From Pseudohongiella sp. (lineage in GTDB: Bacteria; Pseudomonadota; Gammaproteobacteria; Pseudomonadales; Pseudohongiellaceae): a stretch of 54,152 nucleotides of DNA. The translations under genes and the position numbers were made by a program. The notes under the pieces were generated by a model. That model was not told where the DNA came from. It worked only from the letters and a program-made list of their open reading frames with translations, and searched no databases. Positions 36,841-46,001 of this stretch are shown piece after piece; the stretch's first letter is position 1; every line of letters begins with the position of its first letter. The stretch spans positions 1-54,152 of the forward strand of contig JAUYSM010000025.1 in the NCBI GenBank assembly GCA_030696315.1. The letters are read 5' to 3'.

Positions 36841-37578
36841 ATGAAACTGCCATTTGCTCTGCATCGTTTAATGTACAAACTTGCTGTGTTGGTCATGACG
36901 TTTGGTAGTCTGTCGACACAGGCAGCGGAACATCCCGGCTACGATTTTGATCCTCAACAAAGTCGTGGCGGTATTGGCAAATTTTACATGGGACGTGAAA
37001 TCTCTGGTGTGATGGGGCATCAAGGCGCTGGTTGGCTGGAACGTCAAGAGCGTACTCACGAAGAAATGCCTGATGAGGTGGTTGCCAATATGACACTGGC
37101 CCCCGACCAGGTAGTAGCCGACATCGGGGCGGGCACCGGGTACTTTTCCTTTCGGATTGCTCAGGTTGTGACGCAGGGCAAAGTACTGGCGACCGATATA
37201 CAGCCAGAAATGCTGGCGCTGCTGGAGCAGCGCAAACAAGAAACCGGTATCACCAATGTAGAACCTTTACTGGGACAGATTGATAATCCCGGGCTGCCAG
37301 CCAACAGCGTTGATGCTGTGTTATTGGTGGATGCCTACCACGAATTCTCGCACCCCTTTGAAATGATGCAAGGTATCTATGATGCCTTAAAACCCGGCGG
37401 GCGGCTGTTTCTGGTTGAATATCGTGCGGAAGATGAGTCCGTGCCAATCAGGCCGCTGCACAAAATGTCTGTTGAGCAGGTGGTAAAAGAAATGAGCGTG
37501 TTTGGTCTGAATTGGGACGATACGCTGGACTTTTTACCGTGGCAGCATATGTTTGTGTTCAGCAAACCCGCCCAGTAA
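36841..37578 (+). CDS. Class I SAM-dependent methyltransferase with signal peptide
   Basis: The methyltransferase core is clear: motif I VADIGAGTGYFSFRIA (about 92-107), ATDIQPEML at the acidic loop, and DALKPGGRLFLVEYR. The first 29 residues form a convincing signal peptide (basic start, LMYKLAVLVMTFGSLSTQA, then AEH). SAM is not expected in the periplasm, so either the enzyme stays membrane-tethered with its catalytic part inside, or it has another function. Relatives with this leader occur in several proteobacteria. Substrate unknown. Convergent with the receptor gene at 37615. Confidence 0.78.
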   Translation: MKLPFALHRLMYKLAVLVMTFGSLSTQAAEHPGYDFDPQQSRGGIGKFYMGREISGVMGHQGAGWLERQERTHEEMPDEVVANMTLAPDQVVADIGAGTGYFSFRIAQVVTQGKVLATDIQPEMLALLEQRKQETGITNVEPLLGQIDNPGLPANSVDAVLLVDAYHEFSHPFEMMQGIYDALKPGGRLFLVEYRAEDESVPIRPLHKMSVEQVVKEMSVFGLNWDDTLDFLPWQHMFVFSKPAQ

Positions 37579-37614
37579 GCGCGGTTTATCTCACAGGGTG
37601 CTTTGAGCAGCCTG

Positions 37615-39777
37615 TCAGAAGGTAGTCCTGACCTTCAGTGCCAGCGTTTGTCCGCCTCCCCAGCAGGCGTCTTCAACTTCTCTGATGTTGCCGCTGGCCG
37701 AGGAGCCGTTGTAACGCACACGGTTGCGGCAATTTTCCTCGCCCAGTGTATTATTTGATTCCAGCCGGAAAGTGACGTCATCAAACATGACTTTGGAGAC
37801 AAACAGCGATAGCTGAGGTGCTTCGTTGTACCACTCGATCGTACTGATCTCGATGTTGCGATTGCCGCCATTAAATGGGTGATTGTAGTTCAGTCCGTAA
37901 TTCAGATTGAGGTCGGTGACATCATGTCTGAATCCCAGGCCCGCGCGCCCGCGGCCGTTGATGCGTTCTTCGGTGCCTAGAATCGGGTTGATAATTTTCG
38001 AGTCAAAAAGGTGCAGGCTGCTGGTCAACGTAGCATCCGGCAGACCCAGTTGTCCCAGTCGTGTGCTGCCATCCAGGTACATGCCCCAGCGTTTGCCATC
38101 ACCAATATTGCCTGCTGCCGATAAAGGTTGTGCGGGATTCGTGGTGGCATCAATACGCCCGATGGTATTGGTCAATTCGCGCACAAAAAAGCGCGAACTC
38201 AACACGCCTGCATCATCGGGCAATCGGTACTCAAGGCCCACTTCGTAGCGCACTTCTTCGGTAGGCAGTAAATCCGGGTTGCCGGCATTAACGTCCTGAT
38301 CTTTGTCAGAGTTGTTTGCGGTTGCTGAAAAATTAGCAAAACTGAGTTGTTGAACTTCTTTGCCAACAGTCGCTTTGACCTGTAGTGCGCTGGTAATGTT
38401 GAACCGATAGTCCAGTGTGGGGCGCCAAAAATTAAAATCCCGGGATTTGGTGAGGTTGCCGGTCTGAGTGATGTCAGAAGTTTCGTACACCAGGCTGCTT
38501 TCCAATGACATTCGATCATTAAACGCCCAGTTATGAACTGCAAACCCTTCGTAGCGCATCTCTTCAACGCTGGAGCCTGGGTTTGAGATTGACCATGCTG
38601 GGCGCAGTCCCCCAAACGCTGGTGACGGCTCGGTTGAACCGCTTGTACGACCAATAAACAGACTGGAGTCCAGAATTGTTTGTGCGCGCTCTATACCGAC
38701 TTGTACGTCCTGTGATTCGGTCAACGACCAGTTATAACTGGTTTGTGCAATACGCTCGCGCGTGCGACTGTTTGATTCCACATACTGCATCTTTTGCTCT
38801 GCATCGGAGAGCAACGGCGTCTCAAGTTCAAAGCGTTCACGTATGTTGTTATTGCTCTCGTCGTTGACTATAAACACAAACAATGCCCGGCTGCCGTTTC
38901 CAAAGCTGTATTCGTAGTCGCCGCCCACTTCCCAATTGCCAAGCGAATAATCAACTCGCTCGCGTTCGCCCTTCAATGACGACCCGGCTGCGCCGATGGA
39001 GCCGATGGACAGGTACCGTCGATCAACATCCACCGGATGCTCCGATGAGCCAGCCAGTGCATTAAGCTGCATCCTGTGCTGATTCAGGCGATAGCCTAGT
39101 GTGACACTGGTCTGAAAGTGAGTCTTGTCTCGTACATTGGTCTCAAGCATCTGCTCGGTTGGGGTGAGATCTGGAGCGTAACTGTTCTCTTCCCGATGCT
39201 CGACTCGATACTGGGGATCAGCTTGCAGATTAAAAATTGAGCTGAAGTTTCCGGTCTGTTGATTATGAGATAAAGACAGGCCGGGGGTCAGGGTGCCATC
39301 TTCGCGATGGAAATCACTGCTGACCTCAACAGATGTGCTGGAACGAGTATCAACTTCCTGCAAAATGATATTAACCACCTGGTTGGAGCCGCGTACAGCG
39401 TGTTCTCCTGAGGGGTCCCTGATGATTTCGATGCGTTCAACTTCTTTGGCGGGTATGCGACTGAGTTGCGCTCTTGGTGAGTTGTCTTTGCCTGCCAGGC
39501 GCTGGCCATTGATGAGTAGGTTGCCGCCTGAACCAAGGCCTCTGCCACCACCGCCGCCGTTGATGCTTACGCCAGGTATTCGATCGACCATGTCATTAAC
39601 AGACACAGGATTGTAGGGTTGGAAAAATGAGGCCGGATAGATGACTGTTGCGTTGTGTGATTCGATTGGTTCTGGTTCTTCAGCGTTTGCCAGCGACAGG
39701 CCATTTGTTATGCTCGAGATGGCTACTACCAGTGTGCTGGCACTGAAAAAGGGTGAGATTTTAAACCTGCGAGTCAT
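37615..39777 (-). CDS. TonB-dependent outer-membrane receptor
   Basis: The 720-residue protein has a signal peptide (1-32), a plug domain at about 40-145 with DMVDRIPGVSINGGGGGRG, LINGQRLAGK and RIEIIRDPSGEHAVRG, and a barrel of alternating strands ending in a terminal Phe (VRTTF). It imports a substrate such as a siderophore, vitamin or oligomer using TonB energy; the sequence does not show which. Two Cys residues late in the barrel (EENCRNRV and EDACWGG) may form a disulfide. An AT-rich region upstream holds only a weak Fur-like match. Confidence 0.88.
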   Translation of the reverse strand: MTRRFKISPFFSASTLVVAISSITNGLSLANAEEPEPIESHNATVIYPASFFQPYNPVSVNDMVDRIPGVSINGGGGGRGLGSGGNLLINGQRLAGKDNSPRAQLSRIPAKEVERIEIIRDPSGEHAVRGSNQVVNIILQEVDTRSSTSVEVSSDFHREDGTLTPGLSLSHNQQTGNFSSIFNLQADPQYRVEHREENSYAPDLTPTEQMLETNVRDKTHFQTSVTLGYRLNQHRMQLNALAGSSEHPVDVDRRYLSIGSIGAAGSSLKGERERVDYSLGNWEVGGDYEYSFGNGSRALFVFIVNDESNNNIRERFELETPLLSDAEQKMQYVESNSRTRERIAQTSYNWSLTESQDVQVGIERAQTILDSSLFIGRTSGSTEPSPAFGGLRPAWSISNPGSSVEEMRYEGFAVHNWAFNDRMSLESSLVYETSDITQTGNLTKSRDFNFWRPTLDYRFNITSALQVKATVGKEVQQLSFANFSATANNSDKDQDVNAGNPDLLPTEEVRYEVGLEYRLPDDAGVLSSRFFVRELTNTIGRIDATTNPAQPLSAAGNIGDGKRWGMYLDGSTRLGQLGLPDATLTSSLHLFDSKIINPILGTEERINGRGRAGLGFRHDVTDLNLNYGLNYNHPFNGGNRNIEISTIEWYNEAPQLSLFVSKVMFDDVTFRLESNNTLGEENCRNRVRYNGSSASGNIREVEDACWGGGQTLALKVRTTF

Positions 39778-39953
39778 GATAAGCTCCGGGTGTTATTGCC
39801 GAGCACAAACAAATGGATTCTGGTAAATCGCTTCGGCGCGTACAGATCTGATAGTTAATTTCAATATTATTAATGTTATCAAAAATTTGACGCAGGTTAC
39901 TGTGACAATTTGTGAGATTCTGCCGATAAATTCATGTTGTTTGAGGCAATATT

Positions 39954-40889
39954 ATGGCGAAATTAAGGCATGTGCTGATTACAGGAGGGACTGGCTTTGT
40001 TGGTGTGCCATTGGCGGCCAATTTAATTGACCATGGTTGGCGAGTGACAGTGCTGGTACGTGATTATGCGCGCGCAAGGCAAATCCTGGGTGCCGCACCA
40101 ACATTGATCAGGAATCTGGACGAAATTCAAAATTCGGATCAGATCGATGTCATGATTAATCTGGCTGGTGCGGGCATTGCCGATCAGCGCTGGAGTCATG
40201 CCCGAAAAAAGATCTTGCTGGATAGTCGAGTACAAACTACGCGGGGGTTGGTTGCGTTGGCGCAGCGGCTGGAAACCAGACCTGCTTTATTGATTAGCGC
40301 GTCAGCTATCGGATTTTACGGCAGTTCTGACGAGCGTCCCCTGGACGAATCGGCAGCGGGCGGCGATGAGTTTACACATGAGTTATGCAAGCGCTGGGAA
40401 GAAGAGGCAAGCAAGGCTGAGGCACTGAACATGCGGGTCTGTATTATGCGTCTTGGTGTGGTTCTAGGCACAGGAGGAGGCATGCTTGGGCGTTTGTTGC
40501 CAATTTTTAAGCTTGGTCTGGGGGGGCGGACAGGGACAGGGCGACAGTATCTGTCCTGGGTTCACAGAGACGACGTAATCAGGGTCATCGACTGGCTGAT
40601 TCAATCGGACGTGAGCGGCGTTTTTAATGTGACCGCGCCCGAAGCTGTCACCAATACACGGTTCAGCCAGCAATTGGCGGAGTCGCTCAATCGGCCATTT
40701 TTGTTTCATCAGCCTGCGGTCATTGTGCGCTTGATGTTTGGCGAGATGGGCGAGCGATTACTGCTGAATGGTCAAAATGTTGTACCCAAGCGCTTGCTGG
40801 GTCTTGGCTACCGGTTTGGCTACCCAGGACTTCGCGAAGCACTGCAAGCCATCATTAATCACAACACCAAGTCGGATTCCCGGTCGTAA
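39954..40889 (+). CDS. TIGR01777 family NAD-dependent epimerase-like protein (YfcH)
   Basis: The 311-residue extended-SDR protein has VLITGGTGFVGVPLA at the cofactor site, INLAGAGIADQRWSHARKK, the catalytic-like SASAIGFYG region, and SWVHRDDVIRVIDWL, matching E. coli YfcH and SulA-like homologues. The function of this family is unproven, although a link to cell-division inhibition has been proposed for some members. It stands alone; the downstream ETF-QO gene begins 147 bp later with its own ribosome binding site. Confidence 0.88.
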   Translation: MAKLRHVLITGGTGFVGVPLAANLIDHGWRVTVLVRDYARARQILGAAPTLIRNLDEIQNSDQIDVMINLAGAGIADQRWSHARKKILLDSRVQTTRGLVALAQRLETRPALLISASAIGFYGSSDERPLDESAAGGDEFTHELCKRWEEEASKAEALNMRVCIMRLGVVLGTGGGMLGRLLPIFKLGLGGRTGTGRQYLSWVHRDDVIRVIDWLIQSDVSGVFNVTAPEAVTNTRFSQQLAESLNRPFLFHQPAVIVRLMFGEMGERLLLNGQNVVPKRLLGLGYRFGYPGLREALQAIINHNTKSDSRS

Positions 40890-41036
40890 CGGCCGGGTGA
40901 TTGAATTATCACCCGCGTAAATACAGCCTTGTTTTGCGATTTGCAGTTTAATTAAGGATAATACCCGGCTTTCGCAGGCGGTCGGTTCTCATATCGTAGA
41001 ACCAGAATTCAGCACGGTTTAAGGGGAGAACAAGGC

Positions 41037-42701
41037 ATGCAACGCGAGTCTATGGAAGTTGATGTTGTCATCGTGGGAGCGGGGCCGGCTGGTTTGTCGA
41101 CCGCTTGTCGTTTGCTGCAACTTGCAAAGGAGGCCGGAAAGGAAATTTCTGTTTGTGTGCTGGAAAAAGGTTCCGAAGTCGGTGCGCATATCCTCTCAGG
41201 TGCGGTTTTTGAGCCGTCTGCATTGAATGAGTTGTTCCCGGACTGGAAAGAGCGTGGCGCACCTTTAAACACCGCCGTCACGGGTGATGATATTTATTAC
41301 CTGCCGGGTTCAGAGAAATCCATACGATTCCCCGATCTGCTGGTGCCTAAACCCATGCGCAACCATGGCAACTATATTATTTCCTTAGGGAATCTGTGCC
41401 GCTGGCTGGCTGAGCAAGCCATGGAGCTGGGTGCCGAAATTTTCCCAGGTTTTGCTGCCGCCGAAATCCTTTACCATGAGGATGGCACCGTCAAGGGAGT
41501 TGCTACCGGTGACATGGGTGTTGATGCCCATGGTGAGAAAAAAGACGCTTACGAGCCCGGGTTTGAATTCCACGCCAAGTACACCATTCTGGCGGAAGGC
41601 TGCCGTGGTCATCTTGGTAAAGAACTCATTGCCAGATTTGGTCTCGACAAAAACAGTGACCCACAACATTACGGCATTGGTTTAAAAGAGGTCTGGGAGA
41701 TTGATCCGGCCAAACATAAAGAAGGACTTGTGGTGCATACCGCCGGTTACCCCATGCTGGGTGACAGCTATGCCGGCTCTAGCGGTGGTTTCCTTTACCA
41801 TGCTGAGAACAATCAGGTTTACCTGGGATTGATCGTTGATCTTGGTTATAAAAACCCGCATATCAGCCCGTTTGACGAATTCCAGAAATTCAAGCATCAC
41901 CCGGTAATCAAGCAGTATATCGAAGGCGGAAAAAGGCTGAGTTATGGTGCGCGGGCACTTAACAAAGGTGGCTTGAACTCACTGCCCAAAATGAGTTTCC
42001 CCGGTGGATTGTTGATTGGTTGTGATGCCGGCACCCTCAATGCTGCCAAGATCAAAGGCAGTCATACCGCTATGCGCTCTGGCATGCTGGCAGCTGAATC
42101 CATTATGGAGTCGCTCAAGCAGGAAGCGGTACCCGCAGGACATGACCTGACTGAGTACGGTGATCGTTTTGCAAAATCCAGCCTGCGCGATGAGTTACAT
42201 AAAACCCGCAATTTCAGTGCCGGCTTCCACAATTTCGGATTCTGGATTGGTAGCAGCCTGAGTTTTATAGAGCACAATATTTTTGCTGGGCGGTTCCCAT
42301 TGACCTTCCATGACAAATCACCAGACTATGCCCAGCTCAAACCCGCATCGGCGTGCAACAAGATTGTCTATGCTAAACCGGACGGTAAAATCAGTTTTGA
42401 TAAGTTGTCGTCTGTGTTTTTGTCCAATACCAATCATGCTGAAGACCAACCCTGTCATTTGAAGCTGATAGACGCAACAATTCCCATCAGCCATAACCTG
42501 CCCATTTACGACGAACCTGCTCAACGTTATTGCCCTGCAGGCGTTTATGAGGTGCTGGATGATGGTGCCGGTGGCAAGCGCTTCCAGATAAATTCCCAGA
42601 ACTGTGTGCACTGTAAAACCTGTGATATCAAGGATCCGTCTCAAAATATCACCTGGGTAGTGCCTGAAGGCAGTGGCGGCCCAAGTTATCCAAATATGTA
42701 A
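41037..42701 (+). CDS. Electron transfer flavoprotein-ubiquinone oxidoreductase
   Basis: ETF-QO takes electrons from ETF, which is reduced by acyl-CoA dehydrogenases, and passes them to ubiquinone. The 554-residue monotopic membrane enzyme has the FAD loop DVVIVGAGPAGLSTACRL (8-25), GSEVGAHILSGAV, the quinone/membrane-contact region near 200-260, and the 4Fe-4S ligands: one Cys in RYCPAGVYEV, then NCVHCKTCDIKDP. It serves the acyl-CoA dehydrogenase at 27705 and others elsewhere; the etfAB genes are not in the window. Confidence 0.96.
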   Translation: MQRESMEVDVVIVGAGPAGLSTACRLLQLAKEAGKEISVCVLEKGSEVGAHILSGAVFEPSALNELFPDWKERGAPLNTAVTGDDIYYLPGSEKSIRFPDLLVPKPMRNHGNYIISLGNLCRWLAEQAMELGAEIFPGFAAAEILYHEDGTVKGVATGDMGVDAHGEKKDAYEPGFEFHAKYTILAEGCRGHLGKELIARFGLDKNSDPQHYGIGLKEVWEIDPAKHKEGLVVHTAGYPMLGDSYAGSSGGFLYHAENNQVYLGLIVDLGYKNPHISPFDEFQKFKHHPVIKQYIEGGKRLSYGARALNKGGLNSLPKMSFPGGLLIGCDAGTLNAAKIKGSHTAMRSGMLAAESIMESLKQEAVPAGHDLTEYGDRFAKSSLRDELHKTRNFSAGFHNFGFWIGSSLSFIEHNIFAGRFPLTFHDKSPDYAQLKPASACNKIVYAKPDGKISFDKLSSVFLSNTNHAEDQPCHLKLIDATIPISHNLPIYDEPAQRYCPAGVYEVLDDGAGGKRFQINSQNCVHCKTCDIKDPSQNITWVVPEGSGGPSYPNM

Positions 42702-42748
42702 ACAGCCTTTGGTTGTTGCTTTGCGTTATTCTGGTGCAGAATAAAGAG

Positions 42749-42776
42749 CCGGTGTTGGAATAATCCCCAACACCGG
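42749..42776 (+). terminator. Hairpin after the ETF-QO gene
   Basis: CCGGTGTTGG and CCAACACCGG form a ten-base-pair stem with an eight-base loop. The following bases (GCGGTCTTTCTC) are only weakly U-rich, so it is a probable but not ideal terminator. Confidence 0.55.
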
Positions 42777-42807
42777 GCGGTCTTTCTCAGAACGATTTTC
42801 CGACTGG

Positions 42808-43998
42808 GTGACGCAAGTGCATAAAAATTTTCGGTCGATTTTTTGTGTTGCAATGCTGCTTATGCTCAGCGCCTGCCAGTTTGCTGGCTTGAGTCCGGGA
42901 TTCAGGGAGGATGACGCGCTCGAGTTACAGATACTCGGCACAGATACACGCGTACCAGACGTTGATTTATTGGCTCTCGATCAGTCGGTAATTGACTATC
43001 TGGACGCTAATATTGAGCCTGGCCTGGCCAGTTGGGCGTTGGTAGAACGTTTGCAGGTTTTGTTGTTCACGCCTGAATTTCTTGATATCCAATATGACGA
43101 CGCAGCAAATTTTACTGCGACGGAAGCATTTAAAGAGCGCCGAGCAAACTGTCTGTCTCTGGTCAATTTGTATATCGGGATGGCACGTCATTTAGGTTTG
43201 GACGTGCGCTATCAAACGGTACAGATTCGACCCATGTGGAATCGAAGAGGTGAGCTGCTGGTGCTCAGCGAGCATATCAATGCACTCGGGCGTGTAGGTC
43301 CGAGCAATCAGTACATAGTTGATTTCACACCTGAAATTCGATTGCAACAACACACCGCCGAGGTCATCACTGATAGGCAAGCGCAAGCGCTTTATTTCAA
43401 TAACCTGGCGGTAGAGCATCTGGTAGAAGGGCGCACACAAGAGGCGCTGGAGCTGTTTCGTGTGGCATTGGCTCTGGACGATGCGTTGGCGATGGCCTGG
43501 AATAACATAGGTAGCGCTCTGGGAAGACTGAATCAACCTACTCTGGCTGAGTACAGTTTTTTGAAAGCATCGTTGCTGGATCGCAGTAACGCCAGCGCAG
43601 TCAATAATCTTGCTCGCTACTACGCTGAGATTGGTGAGACTGCAAAATCTCAGCGATATCGACGAGCGGTCCAGTCCTACAACAACCGGAACCCTTATTA
43701 CCACTATATGCTGGGCAATCTGGCCTATGAAGAAAAAAACTTCGATGCAGCACGTGATCACTTTCAGGAAGCGATTCGTCGCAATGATCTGGAGCCGGAT
43801 TTTTATCTGGCTTTAGGAATGACCTTCAGAGAGTTAGGCGATACCAAGGCGTATGATGACTTATCGATGATGTCGCTAGCAATAAGGGAGTTAGGTGACC
43901 AGACCTACCGAGCCAGCCAGAACCGGCTGCGACGTCTTGAATCTCGTTCAATACTTCGCTCCACCAGTGCTGGGCTGACTATTCAGGTCGTTGATTAG
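42808..43998 (+). CDS. Transglutaminase-like/TPR lipoprotein
   Basis: The 396-residue protein has a lipobox LSAC with C23. A transglutaminase-like region follows at about 70-180, with the triad candidates C115 (RANCLSL), H156 (SEHINAL) and D172 (YIVDFTP), and four to five tetratricopeptide repeats at about 190-370 (LYFNNLAVEHLVEGRTQEAL, MAWNNIGSALGRLNQPTLAE and others). A bacterial transglutaminase-like domain may be a protease or peptidoglycan-linked hydrolase; the repeats suggest protein partners. Starts GTG 42808 and GTG 42817 are both open, with poor ribosome binding sites. It overlaps the convergent acyl-CoA synthetase gene by 4 bp. Confidence 0.75.
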   Translation: MTQVHKNFRSIFCVAMLLMLSACQFAGLSPGFREDDALELQILGTDTRVPDVDLLALDQSVIDYLDANIEPGLASWALVERLQVLLFTPEFLDIQYDDAANFTATEAFKERRANCLSLVNLYIGMARHLGLDVRYQTVQIRPMWNRRGELLVLSEHINALGRVGPSNQYIVDFTPEIRLQQHTAEVITDRQAQALYFNNLAVEHLVEGRTQEALELFRVALALDDALAMAWNNIGSALGRLNQPTLAEYSFLKASLLDRSNASAVNNLARYYAEIGETAKSQRYRRAVQSYNNRNPYYHYMLGNLAYEEKNFDAARDHFQEAIRRNDLEPDFYLALGMTFRELGDTKAYDDLSMMSLAIRELGDQTYRASQNRLRRLESRSILRSTSAGLTIQVVD

Positions 43999-45872
43999 GA
44001 TGTCATGTGAACCACAACGTTATATGAACTGAGTAGTTCTTCTGCAGCAGATTGTTGCGTCGCATCGTGCAGTTTTATCGATGCATTCATGCCGGTTTTG
44101 TTATCTGCTTTACAGGCGACCTCAGCAACGATGCCTGCTTTTGCGAGATGCTCTGTCAGCACAGCGGCGCTGATTTGTTCACGCAGCACAGGTCTGAATA
44201 TTTTGCCAACGGCTGTCATCGGCATCGTTGATAATATTTCAATCCGCTTTGGAATGGCCGCGCGCTCAGATACTTCAGCCTCACAGAAACTCAATAATTC
44301 CGCGGCGCTGACCGTTGCACCTGGTTGCAAGACCACAAATGCCATGGGGAGTTCGCCTGCATAAGGGTCAGGCATACCTACTGCGATGGCGCTCAGCACG
44401 TTGGGGTGCCTGTTCAGGGGTTCCTCAATTATTTCCGGATCAATATTGTGGCCGCCACGGATAATCAGATCTTTGGCTCTACCGGTCAAATACAAAAAGC
44501 CATCATCATCCAGATAACCCAGGTCGCCGGTATTGAACCAGTCACCGTCTATCCATGCGTTTGCATTGTCAGTGGCAGCTTTATATCCGGCGAATACCTG
44601 AGGACCTTTGACCAGCACAACGCCACTTTGTCCAATCGGGCAGTCGGTTGCTACGTTATCACTACCAAGCAATGCGATCCGGATTGTGGAATAGGGCAGG
44701 CGCAAACCCACACTACCGGGGGGTTGTGTATCGGGTGCACGAGAGATCAACGACGTGGTTTCTGTCATTCCATAGCCATTGGTCACGATAAGTTGATAGC
44801 GCTCCTCAAAACGCTGTTCAAAGGCAGGTGACAAGGGCGCAGCGCCTGAGTTTATGCGCTTAAGGCAGCTGATATCCTCATCGCCAACAGGTATTTGAGC
44901 CAGAGCAGTCAGAACGGTTGGAACAGCAGCAAAACTTTTTGCTTTAAAGCGTGCGACATGGTGCCAGAGATTCTTGATGACCTCGGGATTGCGAAAACCC
45001 GACGGTGTCATCAATACCACTCTGTTGCCGGAACTGAATGCTCCAATACCCAGGATGATCACACCGTATATATGAAACAACGGCAGTCCGCATAGGGCTG
45101 TTTGGCGGCCAATATGAGAGTTCAAGACGCGCGCCAATTGTCCCAGATATGCCATGTTGCCGTGAGTCAATTGCGCAATTTTTGGTTTGCCGGTTGTGCC
45201 TCCCGTGTGGAAGCAAGCTGCCAATGTGTGCCTTGTAATCACTCTGGGATTCACGATTCTGTCAGCAACTTGCATGGATTGTGCAGCGTTAAAGTCGAGA
45301 ACCCGAACGTTGGGCATGGACAATTCAAGGCTTGCCGAAGGATCGGTCAAGCCGGGTTGATGAACCGCCAATACTGTGTGAACGTTGGGCAGATCTGGCA
45401 AAATTTTAATCAGTTTTTGCCAGAGATCACTGTAGGCAGACGGTGCGAGGCAGGCGATGATGCGAGCATCGGTTGCCTGCATGATCTCGCTGATATGTGC
45501 GGGTTCCAAGAGGGGGTTAATGGGGTTTGCGAGTCCGGCAATCTGACTGCCAAGGATGAGTGGGTGCGACTGCGGCAGCATTGGGAGCAAGATCGACACC
45601 GATTGGTGTCCCTGCAAACCCAGGGAGTTCAGCAGGTTGGCAGTTTGACGCGTCTGGTTGGCAAGCGCTTGGAAGCTGGTAGTAGCGGGCAATTCATCGC
45701 GCCGGCCCGTCAACAAGAACTCAATCGCTGGATCATCGCCATACAATCTGGCACTGTTTTCGATCAACTCCAGTGCATGTGCGGCTGGGAAGCGCTGATC
45801 AAAAGGCATGCTCTCAAATGCTTCGATATCAGCAACAGTGTCGAGTACAGGTTTGGTCTCGGAAACAAACAT
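43995..45872 (-). CDS. Acyl-CoA synthetase (AMP-binding)
   Basis: The enzyme activates a carboxylic acid to its acyl-CoA with ATP. The 625-residue protein has the nucleotide loop HTGGTTGKPK, NGYGMTETT, WFNTGDLGYLDDDGFLYLTGR, the hinge KDLIIRGGHNIDPEIIEE, and the catalytic Lys in AVGKIFRP. After the canonical end at about residue 575 it carries some 50 extra residues. Medium- or long-chain acids are likely; the region nearby for ubiquinone, ETF and CoA metabolism fits a degradative role. Confidence 0.9.
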   Translation of the reverse strand: MFVSETKPVLDTVADIEAFESMPFDQRFPAAHALELIENSARLYGDDPAIEFLLTGRRDELPATTSFQALANQTRQTANLLNSLGLQGHQSVSILLPMLPQSHPLILGSQIAGLANPINPLLEPAHISEIMQATDARIIACLAPSAYSDLWQKLIKILPDLPNVHTVLAVHQPGLTDPSASLELSMPNVRVLDFNAAQSMQVADRIVNPRVITRHTLAACFHTGGTTGKPKIAQLTHGNMAYLGQLARVLNSHIGRQTALCGLPLFHIYGVIILGIGAFSSGNRVVLMTPSGFRNPEVIKNLWHHVARFKAKSFAAVPTVLTALAQIPVGDEDISCLKRINSGAAPLSPAFEQRFEERYQLIVTNGYGMTETTSLISRAPDTQPPGSVGLRLPYSTIRIALLGSDNVATDCPIGQSGVVLVKGPQVFAGYKAATDNANAWIDGDWFNTGDLGYLDDDGFLYLTGRAKDLIIRGGHNIDPEIIEEPLNRHPNVLSAIAVGMPDPYAGELPMAFVVLQPGATVSAAELLSFCEAEVSERAAIPKRIEILSTMPMTAVGKIFRPVLREQISAAVLTEHLAKAGIVAEVACKADNKTGMNASIKLHDATQQSAAEELLSSYNVVVHMTS

Positions 45873-46001
45873 CAGGGGGACTCTCCGGTCTTTGAGCAGA
45901 ATTTTTGGTTATTGTTGGTCATCACAGCGGGCTTAAATTTATGCCCGCCATTGATTTAACATAACTAAAAAAGAAACTCTAGAATTTCGAGGTGCTGTGG
46001 C

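Noticed and set aside
39863-39880. Fur-like sequence upstream of the TonB-dependent receptor gene
   Set aside because: Only about 12 of 19 consensus positions match, in an AT-rich region where such matches arise by chance.
45102-45959. 285-codon open frame antisense to the acyl-CoA synthetase gene
   Set aside because: It is the mirror frame of a well-supported enzyme; composition is unlike the neighbouring proteins.
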